Source: Marinovum algicola (GTDB taxonomy: Bacteria > Pseudomonadota > Alphaproteobacteria > Rhodobacterales > Rhodobacteraceae). Taken from it: 51,540 nt of DNA. Below are positions 8,025-15,871 of the stretch, one piece after another. Below the pieces are notes generated by a model that saw nothing but the letters and a program-made list of their open reading frames with translations, was not told where the DNA came from and did no database searches. Numbering within the stretch: position 1 is the stretch's first letter; every line of letters starts with the position of its first letter. The DNA is taken from NCBI RefSeq assembly GCF_900109145.1, contig NZ_FNYY01000028.1:1-51540 (forward strand). Direction: 5' to 3'. The position numbers were made by a program, and so were the translations under genes.

Positions 8025-8046
8025 CATACGATAGTATACTATCACA
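8025..8046. promoter_or_regulatory. Palindromic operator/promoter box, copy 2 (GATAGTATACTATC)
   Basis: CATAC followed by the perfect 14-bp palindrome GATAGTATACTATC (8030-8043). It shares CATACGAWAGTATACTWT with the box at 6455-6476. On the minus strand TATACT fits a -10 for the gene starting at 7991, so a bound repressor would block that promoter. The following 150 bases, to 8193, are AT-rich and show no gene; they form the boundary to the catabolic block. Confidence 0.6.
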
Positions 8047-8193
8047 ACACCAACTATAACGACGCATAATGAAGTTTATGTTAAATTATTGCTTATTCCA
8101 GGAATCCAAAAATCTACCATTGGCAAAGTACCTTGGTACAAATGCGCTTCTATGCAAACTGAAGACGTTGACAGCGCGCGCTGGAGCGGACCG

Positions 8194-10299
8194 TCAAATG
8201 GCGCAGTCTTCGCGCGGCACGATTAGCGCGTCGACGGCCACTGCGCCGTCCGGAAGGACAATGAACGGGTTCAGGTCGAGCGACTCCAGACGCGCAGCAT
8301 TGGCATGCGCGAATACCGAAAGCCGGGCAAGAGCCTCGGCGAGCGCTTCCACGTCGACCGGGGGTGCGCCACGGACGCCGTCGAGAATGGCGCGACCGGC
8401 CAGGCCCTCCACCATCGCTCGCGCCACGTCGGTGCCGAAAGGCGCCATCCGGAACTGTACGTCGTGTAGGACCTCTACGAGCACGCCGCCCAGGCCGCAC
8501 ATCACCGTTGGACCGAAAACAGGGTCGTGTACCACACCGACCACCATCTCGACCCCGCCGCTGACCATCTCGGCCACCAACACCCCATCGATCCGCGCGC
8601 CGGGCCGTGCGGCTGCTGCCCGCTCGATCAGCGTTGCGTATGAGGCGTACACGGTGGCCTCATCGTCAAGGTTCAACAGAACGCCGCCGATCTCGGTCTT
8701 GTGCTGAATGTCCGGCGACACGATTTTCAATGCAACCGGCCCGTCTATTTCGCGCCAGGCGGCCACCGCGGCCTCGGCGCTGTTGACCAGACGTTCATGC
8801 GACACCGCGAGCCCGGCGGAAGCGATGATCTGCTTGGCGGCGTGCTCGGCCACCTGATCGGAGGGCACTTCCATTGCGTCGGCGAGCGGCGCGGGGGGGG
8901 CCTCCGGCGCGCCGCGGACAAAGACTTCCGCGAAGTGCGAGAGCGCGGCCGCGGCTCGTACAGCCAGCGAAGGGTCCTCGAAACACGGCAAGCCCAACTC
9001 CTCGTAGCGCGCGCGGAGCTCGTCGGAAACCACCATTATCACTAGCACTGGTACGTCCGGATGACGTTCGCGCATAGCGGAAAAAATCTGTAGACATGCT
9101 TGGCGAGAGAAGTCGTAATCCGGCACGCCGCTTAAGTAGACCACGTGCGCGTCATAGCCCCCTTCCTCGATTGTGAGCGCGATGTTGGCCTGCATCAGCT
9201 CCGGATTGTTCAGGGCTTGGGCGGTGAAATCGACCGGGTTGTCGACTGCAGCAAAGGGGATGAGTTCCTTCATGCGCGCCGCCGTTGGGGCTGGCATGGG
9301 CGCGACATCAAGGCCACGGCGCGTGGCCGCGTCGGCCATCTGCACGCCCACCCCACCGGAAATAGTCTGCACGCTGAGGCGCCGTCCCTTCGGGTACCGA
9401 CCGAACTGGCAGGCATAGGCGACGTCGACCATTTCTTCCGTGGTCTCGGCGCGGTAGACGCCATACTGTTCGAAAACACCATCATAAATTGCGTCGGCCC
9501 CGGCCAACGCGGCAGTGTGAGAGGCCGCTGCGCGTGCGCCCACGTCGGTGGTGCCGACCTTCATGAAAATAACCGGCTTCTCGGCCTCGCGCGCGGCGGC
9601 CAACGCACGACACAGCCGACCTGCGTCGCTGATGCCCTCGGCGTACGCCATGATGACCCGAAGGTCCGGCACGCCGGCATAATACTCGATGACCTCGGCA
9701 ACGTCGACGTCGACCTCGTTGCCGGTTGTCACCCAATGATTGGTGCCAACGCCGCGCCGTTGCGAAACGTTGAACAGGTGACTGCCGTAGGACCCGCTTT
9801 GCGACACGATGCCGATTGGTCCGGGCGGGACGCGCTGGTTGGCCAGGGCGTGCACAAAGGTGCCGTACCAGCCTTTGTCTAGCGTGAAAACGCCCAAACA
9901 GTTGGGCCCGGCGATGCGCATGCCGCTGGACTTTCCGATCTCGCGTATCCGCTCCTGCGCAGCGGCGCCTGCCGCGTCTGATTCAGCAAACCCGGATGTG
10001 AACATCACCGCACTGCGCACACCGCGGTCGGCGCAGTCCTGTATGACGTCCACAGCCGCCGTCGCCGGAACCGCGATCAAGGCACAGTCGACCGGCTCGG
10101 GCACCTCGTTGATGGAGGGGTAGGCGCGCAGCCCTTGGACTGTGTCGCGCTTGGGATTGACGGGATAGATAGCGCCGCCGAAACCACCGTTGAGCATTGA
10201 GTGTATCGACCGACCGCCGATGCGGTCCGGTGCCTCGGAGGCCCCGATCACGGCAACGCTACGCGGGTGCAACAAGGGCTCTAGAAGGGGGCGAATCAA
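8194..10299 (-). CDS. ADP-forming acyl-CoA synthetase (acetate--CoA ligase family)
   Basis: A 701-residue single-chain NDP-forming acyl-CoA synthetase. The order is a CoA-binding Rossmann domain (RSVAVIGASEAPDRIGG, residues 13-29), a succinyl-CoA-ligase-like region with the phosphohistidine segment ASHTAALAG (His261), and a C-terminal ATP-grasp domain from about residue 480 (GPVALKIVSPDIQHKTEIGG). It converts a carboxylic acid, ATP and CoA to acyl-CoA, ADP and phosphate, which is reversible. The substrate cannot be read from sequence. It is divergent from the ThDP enzyme gene, and the conserved 40-bp promoter element (10405-10444) lies 105 bases upstream, pointing at this gene. A second enzyme of the same family is encoded at 18614. 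Confidence 0.9.
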   Translation of the reverse strand: MIRPLLEPLLHPRSVAVIGASEAPDRIGGRSIHSMLNGGFGGAIYPVNPKRDTVQGLRAYPSINEVPEPVDCALIAVPATAAVDVIQDCADRGVRSAVMFTSGFAESDAAGAAAQERIREIGKSSGMRIAGPNCLGVFTLDKGWYGTFVHALANQRVPPGPIGIVSQSGSYGSHLFNVSQRRGVGTNHWVTTGNEVDVDVAEVIEYYAGVPDLRVIMAYAEGISDAGRLCRALAAAREAEKPVIFMKVGTTDVGARAAASHTAALAGADAIYDGVFEQYGVYRAETTEEMVDVAYACQFGRYPKGRRLSVQTISGGVGVQMADAATRRGLDVAPMPAPTAARMKELIPFAAVDNPVDFTAQALNNPELMQANIALTIEEGGYDAHVVYLSGVPDYDFSRQACLQIFSAMRERHPDVPVLVIMVVSDELRARYEELGLPCFEDPSLAVRAAAALSHFAEVFVRGAPEAPPAPLADAMEVPSDQVAEHAAKQIIASAGLAVSHERLVNSAEAAVAAWREIDGPVALKIVSPDIQHKTEIGGVLLNLDDEATVYASYATLIERAAAARPGARIDGVLVAEMVSGGVEMVVGVVHDPVFGPTVMCGLGGVLVEVLHDVQFRMAPFGTDVARAMVEGLAGRAILDGVRGAPPVDVEALAEALARLSVFAHANAARLESLDLNPFIVLPDGAVAVDALIVPREDCAI

Positions 10300-10404
10300 G
10301 GCATTCTCCTGAATAATCTGGTGTCGGACGGCGCGGCATGGGCCTGCGCCCTGCTGCCGTCAGACCATTCTTTCGTGCAGTATGGTGGAGGGCCGTCCTT
10401 AATT

Positions 10405-10444
10405 GCAACTGATTAAACCACACTGGCACTTGACAAAAACTCAA
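10405..10444 (-). promoter_or_regulatory. Conserved 40-bp promoter element, site A
   Basis: Starts GCAACTGATTAAACC and ends TTGACAAAAACTCAA. Read toward the minus-strand acyl-CoA synthetase gene, the order is the TTGA/TCAA dyad, then TTTAAT as a -10-like block, then TTGC. Six other copies have identical spacing (29 bases from the first G to the end of TGA). The intergenic region 10300-10834 also holds site D; no gene is seen in it. Confidence 0.75.
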
Positions 10445-10596
10445 GAGCAGATGGCGCTGTTTAAACAAAGATTTAAGGCAAAATGCGGAGTCTCAGTCGG
10501 CAAAAAAAGCGCGCGCCCTGTCACTTTCCGATGTGCAATGGGGGCGTCAGACGGCGTCTGTCGCGCTCCGTCAAGGGATTTCAGGCTGTCACTTCA

Positions 10597-10636
10597 TTGA
10601 CATTTTCTCAAACTTCTATGCTTTTTAATCGTTTGC
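10597..10636 (+). promoter_or_regulatory. Conserved 40-bp promoter element, site D
   Basis: Starts TTGACATTTTCTCAA and ends TTTTTAATCGTTTGC, the reverse orientation of site A. It therefore points to the plus-strand ThDP enzyme gene at 10835, 198 bases away. TTTAAT is at the same -10-like position as in the other copies. Confidence 0.75.
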
Positions 10637-10834
10637 ATGAAGGGCTGCCTTGTTACCAAACTGACCAGACGCCGTGCATGTGAACAAAAAGGGTAAAGCT
10701 CAATGCGAAAGGTTCGTATCGACGAGGTCGGCCAGGAAACAGGGGGCTTGCCCAAAAACGGAACCACGAACAGCAGCAGTGGGTGGCCGGAAAACCCCGC
10801 GCCCCGACCGCAGCCCCAAGACGGAGGTGCCTCG

Positions 10835-12511
10835 ATGTCTGAACGCCTAACCACGAACCAAATTAGCGGCCGCAGCGCGTTCATCTCACTGCTGCGCGAT
10901 GAGGGGGTAACAACCCTGTTCGGCAACCCCGGTACCACAGAGCTGCCGATAATGGACGCGCTGAGCGAGCAGAGCGATATCGGTTACGTTATGGGAATGC
11001 AGGAGGCCATCGTGGTAGCGATGGCCGATGGCTACGCCCGCGCATCGGGTCGGCTCGCGGTCTGCAACGTGCACGTGGCGCCGGGGCTTGGCAACGCCAT
11101 GGGGTCGCTGTTCACCGCGATGCAGGCCGGTTCGCCGTTGCTGATTACCGCCGGTCAGCAGGAACAAGGCCACGGCCTAACCGAACCTTTGCTCTATGCG
11201 CCGCTCGTCCCCATCGCCGAGCCAATGGTAAAGTGGGCCGTAGAGGTCAACCGCATCGAGGATTTGCCACGTGTCATGCGCCGTGCCGCCAAGGTGGCCC
11301 TGACAGAACCCACCGGTCCGGTGTTCATCTCTCTCCCGGGGGACATCCTGAACACCGAGGCGCCGCTTGACCTGGGAGCGGCAACGCGGGTCGACACCAC
11401 CAGCAGGCCAACGGCGGCGGCGGTAGATGCGCTGGCGAACCGGCTGCTGTCAGCACGTGCTCCGGTGATCGTTGCCGGACACGAGGTGGTGGCGAGCGAT
11501 GCCTTCGAGGCCGTCGGCGATTTTGCGACAGCGCTTGGCGCTCCGGCCTACAAGCAGACCGTTGATTCCGGCGCCCATTTCCCCTCGGAGCACCCGGCCT
11601 ACATTGGAACGTTGCCCCGCAATCAGGCCCGGGTGCGCGAGGTGATGAGCGCGCATGATGTCATGATCTGCGTCGGCAGTGATGTGCTGCGCATGTCGGT
11701 CCACAGCGAGGTCGATCCCCTGCCCGAAACCACAGCCGTGATCCAGATCGGACAGCGCGACTGGGAGCTGGGCAAGAACTATCCCGCCGAGATCGCCATT
11801 CGCGCCGACGTACGGGAAACACTGGTCGATCTGGTGGCGGCCTTGCGGCGGATCGGCGGTGAGCAGCATTCGGAGAGAGCCGCTGCAGCCATTGCCGCGC
11901 TGGCCGAGGATAACTGGAGCGCGCGCCGCGCGCGTAGATACGCGACCGCGATGAACAATGCCAAGGTCTCTCCAATGGCGCCGGACTGGCTCATGGCGGC
12001 GATGGTCGATAACCTGCCCGACAACAGCATCGTTGTCGATGAAGGCATTACATCAGCGAGCGCGCTGCTCGATCTTCTGCCGTTCCGCCATCGCTACAGC
12101 TACATCGGTAACATCAGCGGCGGGATCGGCTGGGGCGTGCCGGCGGCAGTTGGGGTCGCGCTGGCCAGGCCCGAGGCGCGGGTCACGGCGATCATTGGCG
12201 ACGGCTCGGCCATGTACAACATCCAGGCTCTGTGGAGCGCCGCTAAGCACAAGCTGCCGATCACCTATGTCATCGCCAACAACGGCGGCTATCGCATCAT
12301 TAAGCAGCGGCTGAAGTCGTTTCACGACAATGATAATTTCATTGGCATGGATTTCGCCGATCCCCCCGTCAACCCAAGCAAGCTGGCCGAGGGCTTAGGT
12401 ATGCGCGCAATTCGCGCCGAGACTCCTGACGCATTTGTTGCCGCCATGCAGGAAGCCACCAAGTCCGACGGCCCGGTTCTGATCGACGCGCTGGTGCAAG
12501 GCCATGTCTGA
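10835..12511 (+). CDS. Benzoylformate-decarboxylase-like ThDP-dependent enzyme
   Basis: A 558-residue thiamine-diphosphate enzyme, starting at ATG 10835 with GGAGG seven bases upstream. The open frame to 10703 adds only low-complexity sequence. The N-terminal domain has FGNPGTTELP and catalytic Glu57 (GMQEAIV), followed by NVHVAPGLGNAMG with His80. The C-terminal domain has the ThDP motif GDGSAMYNIQALW (455-467) and ends in NN (482-483). His80 and His290 plausibly match the two catalytic histidines of benzoylformate decarboxylase, so non-oxidative decarboxylation of a 2-oxo acid to an aldehyde is the best guess. Acetolactate-synthase-like or lyase activity is possible. It stands alone, controlled from promoter element D and divergent from the acyl-CoA synthetase. 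Confidence 0.87.
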   Translation: MSERLTTNQISGRSAFISLLRDEGVTTLFGNPGTTELPIMDALSEQSDIGYVMGMQEAIVVAMADGYARASGRLAVCNVHVAPGLGNAMGSLFTAMQAGSPLLITAGQQEQGHGLTEPLLYAPLVPIAEPMVKWAVEVNRIEDLPRVMRRAAKVALTEPTGPVFISLPGDILNTEAPLDLGAATRVDTTSRPTAAAVDALANRLLSARAPVIVAGHEVVASDAFEAVGDFATALGAPAYKQTVDSGAHFPSEHPAYIGTLPRNQARVREVMSAHDVMICVGSDVLRMSVHSEVDPLPETTAVIQIGQRDWELGKNYPAEIAIRADVRETLVDLVAALRRIGGEQHSERAAAAIAALAEDNWSARRARRYATAMNNAKVSPMAPDWLMAAMVDNLPDNSIVVDEGITSASALLDLLPFRHRYSYIGNISGGIGWGVPAAVGVALARPEARVTAIIGDGSAMYNIQALWSAAKHKLPITYVIANNGGYRIIKQRLKSFHDNDNFIGMDFADPPVNPSKLAEGLGMRAIRAETPDAFVAAMQEATKSDGPVLIDALVQGHV

Positions 12512-12580
12512 CGGTGCGACCGGAAATCTCCGACAGTGTGTTCCGCCTGACCCGCGCCCCTTTTAATACTCACCTAAAGC

Positions 12581-12672
12581 ACAATGCGAATTGCTTGAAA
12601 CATCAGGTCTCCCCTAACGCTTTGAAATCTCTGATTTCAGGCAGCGTTAGGGGATTCAGCTTTTCGCATTGT
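12581..12672. repeat. Nested inverted repeat capable of a 92-nt stem-loop
   Basis: Outer arms ACAATGCGAA (12581-12590) and TTCGCATTGT (12663-12672) enclose CCCCTAACGC (12611-12620) with GCGTTAGGGG (12644-12653), which in turn enclose TGAAATC (12623-12629) with GATTTCA (12633-12639). All arms are perfect. CTAAAGC lies on both sides (12574-12580 and 12676-12682), like an imperfect target duplication. It follows the ThDP gene by 70 bases but has no T-run, so it is not a typical terminator. It may be a small mobile repeat or part of the non-coding end of the adjacent IS110-like remnant. Confidence 0.6.
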
Positions 12673-12722
12673 TCTCTAAAGCGATGTACCGGCTGCTTTA
12701 CCCAGCAGGTTAGGCTTTGCCT

Positions 12723-12875
12723 ATGTCTGCAAGTTGGAGAAGTGGCGCGGAGAGGAAGACCTTCGATCAGCCGATGTCCATCGGGATCGACATCGGCAAA
12801 GATACGTTCCACCTTGTCGGGTTTGACCAAGATGGTCAATTGGTGTTGCGCGAATAGATCAAGCGGTTGGCACGC
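12723..12875 (+). pseudogene. IS110-family transposase, N-terminal remnant with internal stop
   Basis: From ATG 12723 the frame reads MSASW..., and from 12774 MSIGIDIGKDTFHLVGFD, the RuvC-like N-terminus of IS110 DEDD transposases; the first catalytic Asp is in GIDIGKD. An amber codon at 12855-12857 interrupts it, followed by IKRLAR, which still matches the family. After about 12875 the similarity ends. Only some 50 of roughly 320-400 residues remain, so it is inactive. Bases 12876-13176 hold no gene I can support. IS110 elements carry a bridge RNA in a non-coding end, which could relate to the structured repeat just upstream. Confidence 0.75.
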
Positions 12876-13176
12876 ATAGCCTGGAGCACCCTAAGGCACA
12901 AAACCGCGTTTGACGCACCACGAGACGAGGTGGCCGTCGGCATCTGAGCCGACGCGCCCAAAGGAGTTCGCGACAGATCTAAAACATGGAACGGAACAAT
13001 TACGCCCCCAGAATCTGACGGCCATCATTGACCTCGCAGCTAATTGGATCGCGGCGCGTGTGTAACCCCGATAATGACACGACCCGCGTGTCGATCAACA
13101 AGCCCGATACATATGAGCGACTACCGAAATCGTGCCCGAAATCAATTGCGAACAACATCCGGTGCATACATCAGGG

Positions 13177-13998
13177 TCAAAGGTCGGCAGCGTCGCAGAA
13201 CGATACCGTCACGGATCCGAGCCCGCAGAACCCGGCAGTCACCGTCTGACCCGGTTCGACCGGAAGCAGGGCGGTGCAGGCGCCAGTGAAAACAAGGTCC
13301 CCGGCGCGCAGACCGCGACTTCGCAGCCTCGGGTGCTGGGTTAGCCAGGCAACCGCGTCGAGGATGTCGTCCCACAAGAGCGCGTCAACGCTGCCCTCCG
13401 CCACCTTCCTGCCGTCAACGGACAGTTCGACACCCAGCCCGCGAAGCTGCGCAAACGGAATGGCGCAGCGGCCGAAAACAACATCCGCGTTGCCTCCTCC
13501 GTCCGCGACGATCAGAAACGGGCTCGTTTGCGGTTTGCTGTATCGGGATCCCACGATCTCGATAGCTGGCAACGCCGCCTCGACGGCATCGCGGACCGCT
13601 TCTCGTCCCCCCGCGGCCATTTTGGCGTCGATGTCGGCGCCGACCCGCAACGCGATCTCGGCTTCCAGCTTCGGGCGATGGGACATGTGGAGAGGCACGC
13701 AAGCCCCGTCACCATGGCACTTCGAGCCATAGACAGGTCCGATGAGCGGCTCGTTTAGGCCGTAGGACACCAGTTTTTCCGCACTTGTCACCCCGATCTT
13801 CCAGCCAGCGATGTCAGCTCCATGTAGCGCGATCTGCGCTGACTGGATGTCATAAGCCCGGTCCAGGGCGGTCAGCGTCGCGAGCCTGCTTTGGTCGAAG
13901 TGACCGCCTGTCTCGCGCGCCTCGTACAGGTCGGAAGCGATCATCTTGGTTGCGCTATATCCTGAACTTTCCATTTCTGTTTCATTCTCCGCCGACAT
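13177..13998 (-). CDS. 2-keto-4-pentenoate hydratase / oxalocrotonate decarboxylase family protein
   Basis: About 273 residues from ATG 13998; starts at 13974 or 13944 are also possible, since none has a clear Shine-Dalgarno sequence. The protein shows the MhpD/FAH-superfamily pattern: GWKIGVTS, then EPLIGPVYG, the metal-binding LEAEIALRVG stretch, PAIEIVGSRY, and near the end AGDLVFTGACTALLPVEPG. Members hydrate 2-hydroxy-2,4-dienoates or decarboxylate 4-oxalocrotonate in meta-cleavage pathways. No ring-cleavage dioxygenase is seen in the window, so it may act on another 2-oxo acid. It lies downstream of the SDR gene on the same strand, separated by a hairpin, and may be co-transcribed with it. 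Confidence 0.82.
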   Translation of the reverse strand: MSAENETEMESSGYSATKMIASDLYEARETGGHFDQSRLATLTALDRAYDIQSAQIALHGADIAGWKIGVTSAEKLVSYGLNEPLIGPVYGSKCHGDGACVPLHMSHRPKLEAEIALRVGADIDAKMAAGGREAVRDAVEAALPAIEIVGSRYSKPQTSPFLIVADGGGNADVVFGRCAIPFAQLRGLGVELSVDGRKVAEGSVDALLWDDILDAVAWLTQHPRLRSRGLRAGDLVFTGACTALLPVEPGQTVTAGFCGLGSVTVSFCDAADL

Positions 13999-14008
13999 TG
14001 ACAAATCG

Positions 14009-14028
14009 CCGCTTGCCTTAGCAAGCGG
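14009..14028. repeat. Perfect 8-bp intercistronic hairpin
   Basis: CCGCTTGC (14009-14016), CTTA loop, GCAAGCGG (14021-14028), between the SDR stop and the hydratase start on the minus strand. There is no T-run, so it more likely stabilises or attenuates the message than terminates it. Confidence 0.45.
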
Positions 14029-14047
14029 ATCGAGGCCGCACAGCGGC

Positions 14048-14968
14048 TTAGACTGGGTCCCAGCTGAACACGTCCCCCGACACTGTAAGCGGCATGTAAT
14101 CCGGCTTTAGCGCGGGAATTGCGTGTTGTGCCACGCTATCGAAGTCCCAGCCTTCGCCGCGATGCGCGGAACGCAGCGGGCGTGGCTGGGACATCAGGAA
14201 TATCTCGTTATTGCGCACTGCAAATACTTGGCCTGTCGTGTCGGCGCCCTCGTTCGAGGCCAGAAACATCGCCAAGGGTGCGATCTTCTCGGGCCGCATC
14301 TCTTTCATGCGATTGACACGCGCCTCCTGTTCTGGGCTGTCGACCTTGATCGACGAGGTCATGCGGCTCCAGGCGAAGGGGGCAATGCAGTTCGAGCGGA
14401 TGTTCCATCGCTGTAGGTCAAGCGCCATGGATTTTGACAGCGCCGTGATGCCGAGCTTGGCCGCGGAATAGTTGGCCTGAGCGAGGTTGCCGATCAGCCC
14501 CGAGGTCGACGTCATGTGGATCAGGCTTCCCGTTCCTTGCTCGCGCATCACATCGGCGGCGGCGCGGCTCACGTTGAACGTGCCGTAGAGGTGTACTTTC
14601 ACGACCGCGTCGAAATCCTGATACGACATCTTGTGGAAGAAACCGTCGCGCAGGATGCCCGCGTTATTTACTACGGCGTCGAGCCGCCCGTAGGTGTCCG
14701 TTGCCTGGCGTACCATCGTACTGGCGCCGTCCGGGTCCGAGACATCATCGCCATTGGCGACCGCGCGGCCGCCGATTTTCTCGATCTCGGCTACGACGTC
14801 CTGCGCTGCTGCGCTGGACTCTCGTCGGCCGTCGAGCGAGGCGCCGATGTCGTTGATGACGACGGCGGCCCCGGCTTTGGCGGCCTCTATGGCGATGGCA
14901 CGGCCGATGCCACCACCGGCACCGGTTACCAGTATGACCTTGTCGTCTAGGGGTTTATTGTCAGACAT
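14048..14968 (-). CDS. SDR 3-hydroxyacyl-CoA dehydrogenase-like protein (MFE-2 type)
   Basis: A 306-residue short-chain dehydrogenase. It has the NAD(P) motif TGAGGGIG (15-22), the NDIGASLDG segment (39-47) typical of peroxisomal multifunctional-enzyme-2 dehydrogenase domains, NNAG (101-104), and Ser154-Tyr167-Lys171 as catalytic residues (YSAAK). About 45 extra residues follow the core (SQPRPLRSAHRGEGW... to FSWDPV). The MFE-2 resemblance suggests oxidation of (R)-3-hydroxyacyl-CoA, which fits the MFE-2-type MaoC hydratase encoded at 20721. It is divergent from the acyl-CoA dehydrogenase operon, with the IclR gene between. A different alcohol substrate cannot be excluded. Confidence 0.85.
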   Translation of the reverse strand: MSDNKPLDDKVILVTGAGGGIGRAIAIEAAKAGAAVVINDIGASLDGRRESSAAAQDVVAEIEKIGGRAVANGDDVSDPDGASTMVRQATDTYGRLDAVVNNAGILRDGFFHKMSYQDFDAVVKVHLYGTFNVSRAAADVMREQGTGSLIHMTSTSGLIGNLAQANYSAAKLGITALSKSMALDLQRWNIRSNCIAPFAWSRMTSSIKVDSPEQEARVNRMKEMRPEKIAPLAMFLASNEGADTTGQVFAVRNNEIFLMSQPRPLRSAHRGEGWDFDSVAQHAIPALKPDYMPLTVSGDVFSWDPV

Positions 14969-15006
14969 GGGTTCTCTGCCTTTTCCTTAATATTTGCGGA
15001 ACATGT

Positions 15007-15783
15007 TCAATCTTTTGAGGTGCGGCCGAAGACACCGCGCTCGATTTGCCGGGCGGCATCGGCCAGTGCGGCACCGACCTGGTCAAGGCTTTCGTCGGTC
15101 TGCTGGCCCGTGATCGTGATACTACTCATTCCGAGCCGTGGCACGTGGGTTGCATCGAGCGCCATGGCCGCGACGATGTCGAGCCCGCGGAACAGGTTGC
15201 CAGGGTCCTTTGCCGTGCCACTCTCCCGGGCGGCCTGAACGTCCTGCCAGTAGGTGTCGAAACCCGGCGCATTCTGCCAGCGAACGTTTTCATACCCGGC
15301 ACGGGTTTGGGCCTCGGTCAGTTCAAGTGCCGCGGCATAGACCCGCCCGATGGCGCCCGCGAAAACCGGCAGGCGGCTGCTGCGCGCCATGACGGCCTGC
15401 ACGATATTAGGGGCGCTGAAGCGGTCGATCAGCACAATGCGTTCATTGGCGGTGATTTGCCAAAGCGCGACGGCCACCCGGTGCTCTTGCGCGATGGCCG
15501 TCAGGGTGGGTCGGATCAGGTCGCTCGGATTGGCACCCAGAAGCGGCGCGGCGAACTCCATAAGCCCCATGCCGATTGTGTAGGTCTTGGCCTCAGGATC
15601 GAAGCTCAGTAGGCCCCCGTGGTTCAGTGTACGCAAAATGTTGAATGCCGACGAGACATTTAACCCGGTCTCGCGGGCGATTTGCGTCGCGCCCATCGGC
15701 GCTCCGGCAGCAGAAAGCAACCGCATGATGGTCATTGCGTTCTGGACCGCAGGCACCAATTTCTGTCCGTCTTGGCTGCTCAT
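15007..15783 (-). CDS. IclR-family transcriptional regulator
   Basis: A 258-residue regulator. The winged helix-turn-helix covers about residues 12-65 (MGATQIARETGLNVSSAFNILRTL region), followed by the IclR effector-binding domain with the usual FSAPNIVQAV, LPVFAGAIGRVYAA and GLDIVAAMAL segments. IclR proteins sense small aromatic or aliphatic acids and often control the adjacent operon. It is transcribed divergently from the acyl-CoA dehydrogenase gene at 15872 and shares an 88-base promoter region with repeats. It is therefore the probable local regulator of 15872-21581 and perhaps of the SDR/hydratase pair downstream. Confidence 0.9.
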   Translation of the reverse strand: MSSQDGQKLVPAVQNAMTIMRLLSAAGAPMGATQIARETGLNVSSAFNILRTLNHGGLLSFDPEAKTYTIGMGLMEFAAPLLGANPSDLIRPTLTAIAQEHRVAVALWQITANERIVLIDRFSAPNIVQAVMARSSRLPVFAGAIGRVYAAALELTEAQTRAGYENVRWQNAPGFDTYWQDVQAARESGTAKDPGNLFRGLDIVAAMALDATHVPRLGMSSITITGQQTDESLDQVGAALADAARQIERGVFGRTSKD

Positions 15784-15871
15784 ATCATATCCTATACAGA
15801 ATGGTATTTACCCTACAGAAAAATTTTGGTAGTGCAATAGGAGACGATAGGCAGCCTGAGGGAGAAATGAG
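15784..15871. promoter_or_regulatory. Divergent IclR / acyl-CoA dehydrogenase promoter region with repeats
   Basis: Contains ATAC-AGAATG-GTAT (15792-15805 region) and, about 20 bases on, CTAC-N12-GTAG, both beginning with the shared TACAGAA and both inverted at their ends. Such repeats between an IclR gene and its divergent operon are likely regulator sites. This assignment is by position only. Confidence 0.4.

Noticed and set aside
10703-10834. Upstream extension of the ThDP enzyme from ATG 10703
   Set aside because: The added 44 residues are polar low-complexity sequence, and ATG 10835 has a clear GGAGG and begins the family's usual N-terminus.
12611-12653. Rho-independent terminator of the ThDP gene
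   Set aside because: The stem is strong, but neither strand has a T-run directly after it, and the outer repeat arms suggest a different structure.
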